Shown: positions 49,049 to 60,684 of the stretch, piece by piece
Position numbering within the stretch: position 1 is the stretch's first letter
Layout of the letters: each line of letters begins with the position of its first letter
Assembly (NCBI RefSeq): GCF_014137995.1
Contig: NZ_JACGWV010000002.1
Location: 1 to 64,000 of the forward strand
Source: Promicromonospora sukumoe
GTDB taxonomy: Bacteria; Actinomycetota; Actinomycetes; Actinomycetales; Cellulomonadaceae
Reading direction: 5' to 3'
Length of the DNA stretch: 64,000 nt
Program-made: the position numbers and the translations under genes
Notes under the pieces: generated by a model
Database searches by the model: none
What the model saw: only the letters and a program-made list of their open reading frames with translations
What the model was told of the DNA's origin: nothing

Positions 49049-51544
49049 TCAGCAGCCGGCCAGCGACACCTCCCCTCCGCGGACGACGAGCGCGACCGTG
49101 CCGCACTCGTCCGTACGCACCACCGCCGCGCCGACCCCGGTGTAGAGGTCGAGCGCCTCGTCCGTGGGGTGCCCGTACTCGTTGTCGCGGCCGGACGACA
49201 CGAGGGCGACCGCGGGACGTACCCGTTCCGCGAGTGCCCGGGACTGGACCGCGGAGCCGTGGTGGGCCATCTTCACCACGTCGGCGCGCCCGGCCAGCGG
49301 TACCAGGGCGGCCTGGCCCGCGTCCTCCAGGTCGCCCAGCAGCAGCACGTCCAGCCCCGCGACCCGGGCGGCGAGCACGACGCTCGAGTCGTTCGCGCCC
49401 GACCCGGCGCCCGCCTGCAGCACCTGCCAGGCGAGGCTCCCCGGAGTTCCCCGGTCGCCGGTCCGCGCGGTGCGGACCGGCACGCCGGCGGCGGCCAGCT
49501 CCGCCTCGACAGCGACGGCGCTCCCGGCGGGCTCGGGCACCGGGGACACCAGCGCTGACGTGACCTCGCGTCCGGCGAGCACCGGGCCGAGGCCGCCGAC
49601 GTGGTCCGCGTGGAAGTGGCTGAGCACGAGCAGGTCCACCCGGGTGACGCCGAGCTGGTCGAGGCAGCGGCCCGCGGCGGCCCCGTCCGGCCCGACGTCC
49701 ACCACCACGGCCGACGCCGGTCCCGTCCGTAGGGCGAGCGAATCCCCCTGCCCGACGTCGCACGCCGCGACCTGCCAGTCCTGCGGCATGCCGGAGCGGG
49801 CGGCCAGTCGTGGCACGGCGACGGCGATGACCAGCGCGGCCGCCGCGGCTGCCGCAACGAGCACGGCAAACCGTGCGCGGGTCATGGTTCGCCGTCGTGC
49901 AAGGAGAGATTCGAGCAGGGGCTCACGGGGGTCGTCGCGTCTGGTCCGACGTCCTTCGCGTAGGTCGTCGCGCCGGCCGGGACACGGGCCGCGCCGAATC
50001 TCGCGCCTGATCTCGCCCAGGCCGGACCGCGCTGTCGCGCGCCACGACTCGGGCCAGCCGGGGTGCGGCGCGCGGCGCAGCACGACCCACAGGACCACCG
50101 CCGTGAGCACGGCCAGCAAGATGGCACCCGCAGGCCCGCCGGGCCAGGGGGCCGCCGCACCGGGGAGCGTGGCGCTCCGGTGCGCGACCACGGCGATCCA
50201 CCAGGTGGCGCCGCTCGCCAGCCAGGCCACGACACCGGCGACGGCCGGGAGCCAGGGTGCGAGCACCGTCGCGACCAGGCCCAGCACCGTGGCCGGGAAG
50301 AGCGCAGGACCCGCCAGGAGGTTGGCGAGCACCGAGACCGTGGACACCGACGGGTCGAGCAGCACCAGCACCGGTCCGCACGCGGCCTGCGCGGCGAGCG
50401 GTACCGCCAGCGCGAACGCCATGGCCTCCCCCGTCCAGGGCGCCAGGCGTGCGGCCAGCGGAGCCGCGAGCAGCACGAGCCCCGCCGTCGCCGCCGCGGA
50501 CAGCGCGAACCCGAAGGAGCGGGCCAGCCACGGGTCGACCACCAGCAGCCCGATCACCGACGCGGCGAGCGCCGGGACGGCCTGGGAGGGTCGCCCGAGC
50601 GCCACCCCGGTGAGGGCGAACGTCGCCATGACCGCTGCCCGGAGCACGGCGGGCTCGGGCCGGACCAGCAGCACGAAGGCGAGGGACGCGAGCGCGACCA
50701 CGAGCACCCGGACGGGTCTCGGCAGCCGGGCCGCCGAGCAGAGCAGGGTCAGGACGGTGACCACCACGGCGAAGTGCCCACCCGAGACCGCCGTGATGTG
50801 AGCGAGTCCCGATGCCTTCATCTCCTCGGCCAGGTCGTCCGGGAGCCGCGTGGTGTCGCCGATCGCGGCACCCGGCACCAGTCCGCGCGCCTGCGCGGAC
50901 AGCGGGTCGGTCACGTCGAGGAGCGCCGCCCGGTGGGTGTCGAGCCCGCGGAGCGCCGAGGGCGGCGCCCGGATCTCGGTGACGCCGCTCCCGCTCAGGC
51001 GGGCCGTCTCGGCCGCGCCGGGGTCGGCGGGACGCAGTCCGCCCGAGACGCTCACGGTCGCCCCGTACCGGGGCACGTCGTCCGACAGCACCTGCACGTG
51101 AGCCCGCGCCGTCGACACGACCCCGCGGGCGTCCGCTGTGCGCGCGGCGAGCACCCAGCGGTGCTGTCCCGCGCCCGGGGCGAACGAGAACGGTTCGGGC
51201 TGGGACACCACGATGCCGGTCAGCGTCGCCGTCACCCGCTGTTCGGCCAGTACGGCGAGCGGGGCGCGGCCGGCGAGCTGGACGTGGGCGGACGCCGTGA
51301 CCGCCAGGACGCAGGCCGCGACGAGTGCGGCGTGCGCGGGGAACGCGACGCGCAACGGGACGGTGGCGCGTCCAGGGAGAGCGCGCGCCGCGGGGCGGAC
51401 GGCCGTCAGCACCAGGCACGCCACCGCCACGAGGGCCGCGCCCAGCCCGGCCGCGAGGCCGCTCCAGGTCTCCCCCGGCCCGGTCAGCAGCCAGGCGGCG
51501 ACCCAGGCCGCGAGGGCGGCGGGCGCCATCCGGAGGTCGGTCAT
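49049..51544 (-). CDS. comEC: ComEC/Rec2 family competence protein
   Basis: 831 residues. DUF4131-like N-terminus, the competence membrane domain (GDTTRLPDDLAEEMKASGLAHITAVSGGHFAVVV and about ten helices), a basic linker (GPCPGRRDDLREGRRTRRDD) and a C-terminal metallo-beta-lactamase-fold domain (ACDVGQGDSLALR, LLVLSHFHADHVGGL, MAHHGSAVQSR). It forms the channel for single-stranded DNA import, with a probable nuclease at its C-terminus. ATG overlaps the comEA stop as ATGA. Confidence 0.94.
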   Translation of the reverse strand: MTDLRMAPAALAAWVAAWLLTGPGETWSGLAAGLGAALVAVACLVLTAVRPAARALPGRATVPLRVAFPAHAALVAACVLAVTASAHVQLAGRAPLAVLAEQRVTATLTGIVVSQPEPFSFAPGAGQHRWVLAARTADARGVVSTARAHVQVLSDDVPRYGATVSVSGGLRPADPGAAETARLSGSGVTEIRAPPSALRGLDTHRAALLDVTDPLSAQARGLVPGAAIGDTTRLPDDLAEEMKASGLAHITAVSGGHFAVVVTVLTLLCSAARLPRPVRVLVVALASLAFVLLVRPEPAVLRAAVMATFALTGVALGRPSQAVPALAASVIGLLVVDPWLARSFGFALSAAATAGLVLLAAPLAARLAPWTGEAMAFALAVPLAAQAACGPVLVLLDPSVSTVSVLANLLAGPALFPATVLGLVATVLAPWLPAVAGVVAWLASGATWWIAVVAHRSATLPGAAAPWPGGPAGAILLAVLTAVVLWVVLRRAPHPGWPESWRATARSGLGEIRREIRRGPCPGRRDDLREGRRTRRDDPREPLLESLLARRRTMTRARFAVLVAAAAAAALVIAVAVPRLAARSGMPQDWQVAACDVGQGDSLALRTGPASAVVVDVGPDGAAAGRCLDQLGVTRVDLLVLSHFHADHVGGLGPVLAGREVTSALVSPVPEPAGSAVAVEAELAAAGVPVRTARTGDRGTPGSLAWQVLQAGAGSGANDSSVVLAARVAGLDVLLLGDLEDAGQAALVPLAGRADVVKMAHHGSAVQSRALAERVRPAVALVSSGRDNEYGHPTDEALDLYTGVGAAVVRTDECGTVALVVRGGEVSLAGC

Positions 51545-52542
51545 GGGCCCACCCGCGCGCTGTCGCGGAGCTCGTCCAGGGTGGCCGGACCGATCCCCGG
51601 CACGTCGTCGAGCTCGTCCACGCTCGCGAACGCGCCGTTCGTCTCGCGCCACTCGACGATCGCCTGAGCGATCGACGGCCCGACGCCGGGGAGCGCCTCC
51701 AGGCCGACGGCATCGGCCGTGTTGATGTCGATGGTGCCGCCGCTGCCTGCCGCGCCCGACGCCGCACCACCCGCACCGGCGCCCGAGGCAGCCGAACCGC
51801 TCCCGCCGGGCCCCGCCACTCCGGGCACCGGCTCCCCGGGCTTTGGCACGTACAGCTGCTCGCCGTCGACCACGGTGCGGGCCAGGTTCACGGCGGTCAG
51901 GTCGCCCTTGCGGGTCACACCACCGGCCGCCTCCACGGCATCGGCCACCCGGGCGCCGTCGGCCAGCGTGACCAAGCCGGGCCGGGCCACCTCGCCGACC
52001 ACGTGAACCAGCAGGCCGCCGCTCGCGGCCTCGCCCGACGGCGCGCCGCTCGCCGCGCCTGGGGCCTCGGCGTCCGGGGCGACAGCGTCCGGCAGCACGG
52101 CAGGATCGCCCTCGCCGTCCGCGGCGGGGGCGCTCGCCGACCCGCCGTCCAGGCCCTTCTCCGCGACAGGCGCAAGCGCCTCGACGCCGCCGCCGCGCAT
52201 CGAGAGCGCTGCCGCGACCACCCCGAGCAGGAGCACGGCCACGACGGCGACCACCGCCGTCGTGCCGGTCAGGGCCCACCGGCGGGCGCCCTGCTCGGCC
52301 CGGGGATCGGCGGGATGCCCGTGCGCCGCCGCGTACGCAGCCGCGACGCCCGACGTGGACCGGCGGGCGCGCAGGCGGGCCACGAGGTCGTCTGCCTCGG
52401 TCCGCGCCTCGTCCTCGTGCGCTGTCGCCGTCAGGGCTGGTTCGTCCGGTTCGACGTCCGGGGGAGGCGGGCCGTCGGACCCGCGCACCGGGCCGAACGG
52501 CCAGGGGTCGGGGCGGCGCTGCTGCGCGGTCTCTGGCTGCAT
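51541..52542 (-). CDS. comEA: ComEA family DNA-binding protein
   Basis: 333 residues. A long cytoplasmic N-terminus, one membrane helix (WALTGTTAVVAVVAVLLLGVVAAAL), an SLBB domain (LLVHVVGEVARPGLVTLADG to YVPKPGEP) and a C-terminal pair of helix-hairpin-helix motifs (DINTADAVGLEALPGVGPSI...IVEWRETNGAF...LDDVPGIGPATL) that bind double-stranded DNA for uptake. TAGCGT lies 8 nt before the ATG, so a near-leaderless transcript is possible. Coupled to comEC. Confidence 0.94.
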   Translation of the reverse strand: MQPETAQQRRPDPWPFGPVRGSDGPPPPDVEPDEPALTATAHEDEARTEADDLVARLRARRSTSGVAAAYAAAHGHPADPRAEQGARRWALTGTTAVVAVVAVLLLGVVAAALSMRGGGVEALAPVAEKGLDGGSASAPAADGEGDPAVLPDAVAPDAEAPGAASGAPSGEAASGGLLVHVVGEVARPGLVTLADGARVADAVEAAGGVTRKGDLTAVNLARTVVDGEQLYVPKPGEPVPGVAGPGGSGSAASGAGAGGAASGAAGSGGTIDINTADAVGLEALPGVGPSIAQAIVEWRETNGAFASVDELDDVPGIGPATLDELRDSARVGP

Positions 52543-52698
52543 GTCCCAGGACGCTAGGCGTGCCCGGCACCCCTCGGACGAGGCCTAGCACCGACCTGTG
52601 CACAGACCTCCGAAAAAGGCCCCTGTGGTCGTGCTCGGAGCGGCACCACGCCGTCACGAGGGTCTGTTCCCGAGCCGAACCAAGTTTCGTCTGGGCGC

Positions 52699-52732
52699 AC
52701 CGATGAGTTCGCCGTGGCGCCGTCGTCGGACC
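52699..52732 (+). promoter_or_regulatory. 34-bp shared promoter-like motif, copy 2
   Basis: Counterpart of 41557-41590 with three mismatches. It lies 72 nt before the start of the second alpha/beta hydrolase, in a spacer otherwise without recognisable features. Confidence 0.55.
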
Positions 52733-52804
52733 TGACGAGCATGCGCGAACCGGACGGCACCCCCGCAGACCCGGGCCGCGCGGAAGAGATCAGGAGCGAG
52801 CACC

Positions 52805-53674
52805 ATGACCGACAAGAAGACCCACACCCTGGACGTGCCGGGCGCCGTCCTGACCTATGACGTGCGCGCGGCGCAGACCCCGACCGACGAGCCGCCGCTG
52901 GTGCTCATCGGCCTGCCGATGGGCGCGGAGGGTTTCAACACCCTGTCGGGCCACTTCACCGACCGGACCGTGGTGACCTACGACCCGCGCGGTGTGGAGC
53001 GCAGCACCCGCACGGGCGACGACCTTCCCGTGATCGAGCACCACGCCGACGACGTGCACCGGATCATCGAGGCCGTGGGCGGCGGCCCCGTGGACCTCTT
53101 CGCCTCCAGCGGCGGCGCCGTCGTCGCGCTCGAGCTCGCCGCGACCCACCCGGAGGACGTGCGGACCGTCGTCGCGCACGAGCCCCCGCTGCCCGGCGTG
53201 CTGCCGGACCGCGATGCCGTGATCGCGGCCATGACCGACGTGCACGACACGTACCAGGCGAAGGGCTTCGGCGCGGGGATGGCCAAGTTCATCGCGCTGG
53301 TCATGGCCACGGGCGAGATCCCCGCGGACTACACGGAGCAGGCCGACCCCGACCCGGCGATGTTCGGCATGCCCACGGAGGACGACGGCACCCGCAACGA
53401 CCTGATGCTGGGCGTGAACATGGTGACGCTGCCCCGGTACGAGCCCGCCTGGGCCGCCCTCAAGGCCGGTGCGCCCGAGGTCCTGCTCGCCGTCGGCGAG
53501 GACACGGGCGAGGAGATCACCGGGCGGGCCGCACGCGCGACGGCAGCACGGCTCGACACCGAGGCGCTCGTCTTCCCCGGCGGTCACGGCGGCTTCAGCG
53601 GCGGGGAGTACGGCCAGCCGGCCGACAAGCCGGTGGAGTTCGCGGCAAGGCTCCGCGAGGTCCTGGCCCGCTGA
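52805..53674 (+). CDS. alpha/beta hydrolase
   Basis: 289 residues. Oxyanion strand LVLIGLPMGAEGF and nucleophile region F-A-S-S102-G-G in place of the usual GxSxG. A His in FPGGHGGFSGG ends the triad. Sequence around DPRGVERSTRTG is typical of family members acting on small esters. AGGAGCGAG precedes the ATG. It is only distantly similar to the hydrolase at 41594 but shares its upstream motif. Confidence 0.85.
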   Translation: MTDKKTHTLDVPGAVLTYDVRAAQTPTDEPPLVLIGLPMGAEGFNTLSGHFTDRTVVTYDPRGVERSTRTGDDLPVIEHHADDVHRIIEAVGGGPVDLFASSGGAVVALELAATHPEDVRTVVAHEPPLPGVLPDRDAVIAAMTDVHDTYQAKGFGAGMAKFIALVMATGEIPADYTEQADPDPAMFGMPTEDDGTRNDLMLGVNMVTLPRYEPAWAALKAGAPEVLLAVGEDTGEEITGRAARATAARLDTEALVFPGGHGGFSGGEYGQPADKPVEFAARLREVLAR

Positions 53675-53700
53675 GGGGTGCTGAGCCGACAACGGGGGTC

Positions 53701-53766
53701 GTGATCGGCAGTTCGTCAGGTGGTCGGCAGTTCGAACTGCCGACCACCTGACGAACTGCCGATCAC
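53701..53766. terminator. 66-bp perfect palindrome between convergent genes
   Basis: Arms 53701-53733 and 53734-53766 match perfectly with no loop; each arm itself contains a near-direct repeat (ATCGGCAGTTCG and GTCGGCAGTTCG). It lies between the convergent hydrolase and DegV genes. The longest uninterrupted palindrome in the window. Confidence 0.72.
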
Positions 53767-53785
53767 CGGCTCACCGAACCCCAGC

Positions 53786-54667
53786 TCAGTGCGCGTGGTC
53801 GCCCAGGTCCGCGACGACGACGGCGAGCGTGCCCGGGCCGACGTGCACCCCGAGGACGGCACTCAGCGGCGTGACCTCGACGTCCGCGCGCGTCCGGGTG
53901 TGCAGGCGGCCGGCCAGGGCGAGCGCCCGGTCGTGCGCGCCGAAGTGGTGGACGGCGACGACGGGCCGTGTCGCCCCGGCGACGTACCCGGCGGCCTGCT
54001 CCAGCAGCCGTTCGGCGCCGGCCGCGCGGGTGCGCACCCGCTGGGCCAGCTCGATCGCGCCGTCGGACAGCCGCAGGATCGGCTTGACTCCCAGGACGGT
54101 GCCGAGCGCCGCCGCCGGGCCGGAGAGCCGGCCGCCGCGCCGCAGGTGCTCCAGCGTGTCGACGACGAACATGGCATGGGCCGTCCCGGCGACCTCGATG
54201 GCCCGGGCGGCGACGTGGGCCGCGTCGGCCCCGGCGGCGGCGCACTCGGCGGCGGCACGCGCGGCGAAGCCGAGGCCCGCCGCCGCCGTCCGCGAGTCCA
54301 CGGCGCGGACCTGCAGCGGCGAGCGCGCGGCAGCCGTACCGGCGGAGCCGACGGTGCCCGACAGCGCCCCGGACAGGTGCACAGACACGACCGACCGGAC
54401 GCCCTGCTCGCCGAGGGTGCGGTAGACCGCCGCGAACGCCTCGGGCGAGGGCTGCGAGGTGGTCACGTGCCGGCCCGCGGAGACGAGCTCGGCCAGGCGG
54501 TCGGGCGTGATGTCCTCGCCCTCGGCGTACGCCTCGTCACCGACCAGGACGCGCAGCGGCACCACGACCGGGCCGCCCGGCAGCCCGGCGGGCAGGCAGG
54601 CCGTGGAGTCGGTGACGACCCGCACCTCCTGGGGTGCCGGGCGGGAAGGACGACGACGGTTGCGCAT
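53786..54667 (-). CDS. DegV family fatty-acid-binding protein
   Basis: 293 residues. N-terminal VRVVTDSTACLPAGL, TSQPSPEAFAAVYR, HLSGALSGTVGSAG and LEHLRRGGRLSGPAAALGTVLGVKPIL are the DegV/FakB signatures. Such proteins bind one fatty acid and, in many Gram-positive bacteria, present it to the FakA kinase; no fakA gene is adjacent. TAGAGT lies 9 nt before the ATG. The leuS-comEA neighbourhood is the usual place for degV in Actinobacteria. Confidence 0.9.
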   Translation of the reverse strand: MRNRRRPSRPAPQEVRVVTDSTACLPAGLPGGPVVVPLRVLVGDEAYAEGEDITPDRLAELVSAGRHVTTSQPSPEAFAAVYRTLGEQGVRSVVSVHLSGALSGTVGSAGTAAARSPLQVRAVDSRTAAAGLGFAARAAAECAAAGADAAHVAARAIEVAGTAHAMFVVDTLEHLRRGGRLSGPAAALGTVLGVKPILRLSDGAIELAQRVRTRAAGAERLLEQAAGYVAGATRPVVAVHHFGAHDRALALAGRLHTRTRADVEVTPLSAVLGVHVGPGTLAVVVADLGDHAH

Positions 54668-54760
54668 GACCGCGACACTCTAACCGTGCCGGTTACCCGA
54701 CGGCGAAACGCGTACGGCCTCCCCGCGCGCGGCACCAGAGGCCGACTTAGCATCCGAGAC

Positions 54761-56515
54761 ATGTCCGATGCATCGACGCCAGACCTCGCCGCTCTGCGGG
54801 CGGCAGCAGCGGCGGCCCAGAAGGCCCTTGAGGACGCGGAAAGTGCGGCCGAACCGGCGCCGTCGGCGCCCGAAGCCCCCGCACCACCCCCGGCGGGCGC
54901 GACCGCGGACGACGCCGCCCCGCTCGCGGGCTACGCGGCCGAGGTCGCCGCGGGCTACGCGGCGGAGGCCACGCTGCCGCTCGGCGCCCTCCTGGAGGGC
55001 GAGCCCGGCGGGGAGGCGACGCCGAACCCGCAGGTCCAGGTGGGTTTCGCGCTGTCGATGCTGAACCGGCACGGCCTGGTGGCGGGCGCCACGGGAACCG
55101 GCAAGACCAAGACGCTGCAGGGCATGGCCGAGGGGCTCTCGCTGGCCGGGGTGCCGGTGTTCCTGGCGGACGTCAAGGGCGACCTGTCAGGTCTCGCGCT
55201 GCCCGGCCCGGACAACCCGAAGGTCGCGGAGCGCGCCGCGAGCATCGGGCAGGACTGGCGTCCCACGCAGTACCCGGTGGAGTTCTACTCGCTGGGCGGG
55301 ATCGGCAAGGGCGTGCCGATCCGGACGACGGTCACCGACTTCGGTCCGCTGCTGATGTCCAAGGTGCTCGGCCTGAACGAGACGCAGGAGTCGAGCCTCA
55401 CGCTGATCTTCCACTGGGCCGACAAGAAGGGCCTGGCGCTGCTCGACCTCAAGGACCTGCAGTCGGTGATCGCCTACCTCACCTCGGACGAGGGCAAGGG
55501 CGAGCTCAAGGGCATCGGCGGTGTCTCGGCGGCCACGGCGGGCGTCATCCTGCGCGAGATCGTGGGGCTGGAGGGGCAGGGCGCCGACGCGTTCTTCGGC
55601 GAGCCCGCGTTCTCGACGTCGGACCTCATCGCGACCAAGGGCGACCTCGGCGTGCTGAGCGTGCTGGAGCTGCCCGCCGTCCAGGACCGGCCGCAGCTCT
55701 TCTCGACGTTCCTCATGTGGCTGCTCGCGGACCTCTTCCAGGACCTGCCCGAGGTGGGCGACGCCGACAAGCCCAAGCTGGTGTTCTTCTTCGACGAGGC
55801 GCACCTGCTGTTCACGGACGCGTCCAAGGACTTCCTGCAGCAGGTGGTGCAGACCGTGCGGCTGATCCGGTCCAAGGGGGTCGGGGTCTTCTTCGTGACG
55901 CAGTCGCCCAAGGACGTGCCGTCCGACGTCCTGGCGCAGCTCGGCAACCGGGTGCAGCACGCGCTGCGCGCCTTCACGCCCGACGACGCCACCGCGCTGC
56001 GGGCCGCCGCCCGCACGTTCCCGACGTCGCCGTACGACCTGGAGCGGCTGCTGCAGGAGCTCGGTACCGGCGAGGCGGTGGTCACGGTGCTGACCGAGAA
56101 GGGCGCGCCGTCGCCCGTCGCATGGACGCGGGTGCGTGCGCCGCAGGCCTCGATGGACCCGGCCGGCGACGCGGAGATCGACCGCGTGGTCGCGGCCTCG
56201 CCCGGACAGGCCAGGTACGGCGCCGCGGTCGACGCGGAGTCGGCGTTCGAGCTGCTCCAGGCGAAGGCGCAGGAGCAGGAGGCCGCCCGTGCCGCCGCCG
56301 AGGGGTCCGCGACCGCGGCCGAGGACGAGCAGGAGCTCGCCAAGGAGCGGGCCCGGCTCGAGAAGGAGACCGCGACCCGGGAGCGCACGGAGGCCCGGCA
56401 CAAGGAGCAGGCCGCGCGGGACCGGAACCGCGTGGTGGGCTCGCTGGCGAAGACGGCGGGCACGGTGCTGGTCCGCGAGCTGACCCGCTCCCTCTTCGGC
56501 ACCCGCAAGCGTTAA
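54761..56515 (+). CDS. HerA-like helicase (DUF853 family) ATPase
   Basis: 584 residues. Walker A GATGTGKTKTL, the DVKGDLSGL motif typical of DUF853, Walker B LVFFFDEAHLLF, and the arginine-finger region RSKGVGVFFVTQSPKDVPSDVLAQLGNRVQHALRAF. A charged coiled coil (EDEQELAKERARLEKE) and a basic tail end it. Related to HerA/FtsK motors that translocate DNA; no NurA partner nuclease gene is adjacent. TAGCAT (54748-54753) is 7 nt before the ATG, so it is leaderless. Confidence 0.9.
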   Translation: MSDASTPDLAALRAAAAAAQKALEDAESAAEPAPSAPEAPAPPPAGATADDAAPLAGYAAEVAAGYAAEATLPLGALLEGEPGGEATPNPQVQVGFALSMLNRHGLVAGATGTGKTKTLQGMAEGLSLAGVPVFLADVKGDLSGLALPGPDNPKVAERAASIGQDWRPTQYPVEFYSLGGIGKGVPIRTTVTDFGPLLMSKVLGLNETQESSLTLIFHWADKKGLALLDLKDLQSVIAYLTSDEGKGELKGIGGVSAATAGVILREIVGLEGQGADAFFGEPAFSTSDLIATKGDLGVLSVLELPAVQDRPQLFSTFLMWLLADLFQDLPEVGDADKPKLVFFFDEAHLLFTDASKDFLQQVVQTVRLIRSKGVGVFFVTQSPKDVPSDVLAQLGNRVQHALRAFTPDDATALRAAARTFPTSPYDLERLLQELGTGEAVVTVLTEKGAPSPVAWTRVRAPQASMDPAGDAEIDRVVAASPGQARYGAAVDAESAFELLQAKAQEQEAARAAAEGSATAAEDEQELAKERARLEKETATRERTEARHKEQAARDRNRVVGSLAKTAGTVLVRELTRSLFGTRKR

Positions 56516-56522
56516 AGCCTTT

Positions 56523-56585
56523 CGTTGAGTGCTGGCTATTTGTTGTCCTGACGCAGGGATCTCCGCAAATAGCCAGCACTCAACG
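56523..56585. repeat. interspersed hairpin, family 1 copy D (putative terminator)
   Basis: Outer stem 20 bp (56523-56542 and 56566-56585): CGTTGAGTGCTGG, then C-TATT-T-G, with its complement. The inner 23 nt pair poorly. It lies between two genes on the same strand and forms the left border of the DUF559 gene. Confidence 0.75.
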
Positions 56586-56648
56586 GGGAGAGGGAACGGG
56601 GGCTGTGGACAAGCAGCGGGGCTACCTGGGGCAGAGCAACCTGACGAG

Positions 56649-57536
56649 GTGGCAAACAGCATCTTCACGGTGTCCGAGGCGCCAGACCTCGATATCAGTC
56701 CTCATCTCTTGCGAACCGTACGGTTCACGGCTCCGACGTCGGGCGTGCGCATCGATGACGCCGACCCGTCGCTCATCGACCGCTGCCGCGCGATCACGCG
56801 CGTGGTGCATCCGAACGCCGCCTTCGCCCGCACGACGGCCCTGCGGCTGCTCGGCGTCGACCTCCCCTGGCAGCTCGCGGACGATCAGGCAGTTCATGTC
56901 GTGACACCGCGTAGAAGCGAGCGGCCGCAGCGATACGCGATCAGACCGCACTTCTGCGGTCAGAAGCAGCTCGATGTCGTCGACCGGTTCGGCCTACGCA
57001 TCACGTCGGCGGCTCAGACCTGGCTCCAGGTCGCACACAACTTGGACCGCGACAGTCTCGTCGGTCTGGGGGACGCGATGACGCGTCGTAAGAATCCGGC
57101 GACCTCGGTGCCGGCGCTGAGCCATCTCCTGCACGAGACCTTCAAGATGAAGGGGCTGACGCTCTGCCGGGAAGCTGTCGATCTGGTGCGGCCCGGAACC
57201 GACTCACCGATGGAGACGAGGTTGCGGTTGATCATCGCCGACGCCGGACTGCCCGAGCCCGTGGTCAACGTCCCTGCCCGCGATGCCGCAGACCAGTTCC
57301 TCGCGCTTCCCGATCTGTCCTATCCGGGGCTCAAGATCGCGATCGAGTACGACGGCGACCACCACCGGGCCGATCCGGCGACCTGGCGCCGCGACGTCGA
57401 GCGCCGGCAAAGCCTCGAGGACGCGGGCTGGCTGATCATCACGGCGACTGCGGACGACGTCATCCGTCACCCCGACCGTCTGGTAACCCGAATCCGCACC
57501 GCGATCCGAGCGAGACGCGCCCGTCTCGAACGTTGA
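56649..57536 (+). CDS. DUF559 (Vsr-like endonuclease) domain protein
   Basis: 295 residues. N-terminal part (about 1-190) resembles the DNA-binding/AbiEi-like segment common in actinobacterial members (ITRVVHPNAAFARTTALRLL). The C-terminal part holds the PD-(D/E)XK-type core: IAIEYDGDHHRADPATWRRD and a final WLIITATADDVI. Base composition is visibly lower in GC than its neighbours, hinting at transfer. GTG at 56649 is chosen but has a weak ribosome site. The TGA is inside the family 1 repeat E, and repeat D lies upstream. Confidence 0.75.
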   Translation: MANSIFTVSEAPDLDISPHLLRTVRFTAPTSGVRIDDADPSLIDRCRAITRVVHPNAAFARTTALRLLGVDLPWQLADDQAVHVVTPRRSERPQRYAIRPHFCGQKQLDVVDRFGLRITSAAQTWLQVAHNLDRDSLVGLGDAMTRRKNPATSVPALSHLLHETFKMKGLTLCREAVDLVRPGTDSPMETRLRLIIADAGLPEPVVNVPARDAADQFLALPDLSYPGLKIAIEYDGDHHRADPATWRRDVERRQSLEDAGWLIITATADDVIRHPDRLVTRIRTAIRARRARLER

Positions 57537-57593
57537 GTGCTGGGTATTTGTTGGATCCGGACTCGGAATCCAACAAATACCCAGCACTCAACG
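57531..57593. repeat. interspersed hairpin, family 1 copy E (putative bidirectional terminator)
   Basis: Arms 57531-57556 and 57568-57593: CGTTGAGTGCTGG, then G-TATT-T-GTTGGAT and complement, 26 bp. The DUF559 stop TGA (57534-57536) is inside it, and leuS ends 7 bp beyond, so it can serve both convergent transcripts. Confidence 0.8.
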
Positions 57594-57599
57594 AGAGGG

Positions 57600-60563
<2,964 letters not shown>

Positions 60564-60570
60564 CCGCCCG

Positions 60571-60576
60571 AGTCTA
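60571..60576 (-). promoter_or_regulatory. -10 box of leuS
   Basis: TAGACT on the minus strand, 7 nt before the GTG of leuS; it decides that start over the internal ATG. No T-box or other leader is present upstream. Confidence 0.5.
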
Positions 60577-60684
60577 CCGACCGGGCGAGAGCCCGGCCCT
60601 CGCTCGTCCACAGGCTCCAGGGTTCATCCGACATTCGCCCTCACCTCCCTCGAAGTTCGCCCCCCGGGTGCTCGAATTGCCCGC

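Noticed and set aside
49164..50801. A 545-codon frame opposite comEC
   Set aside because: The comEC frame has clear motifs over the same bases; the opposite frame has Ser/Arg/Ala-biased composition and no domain.
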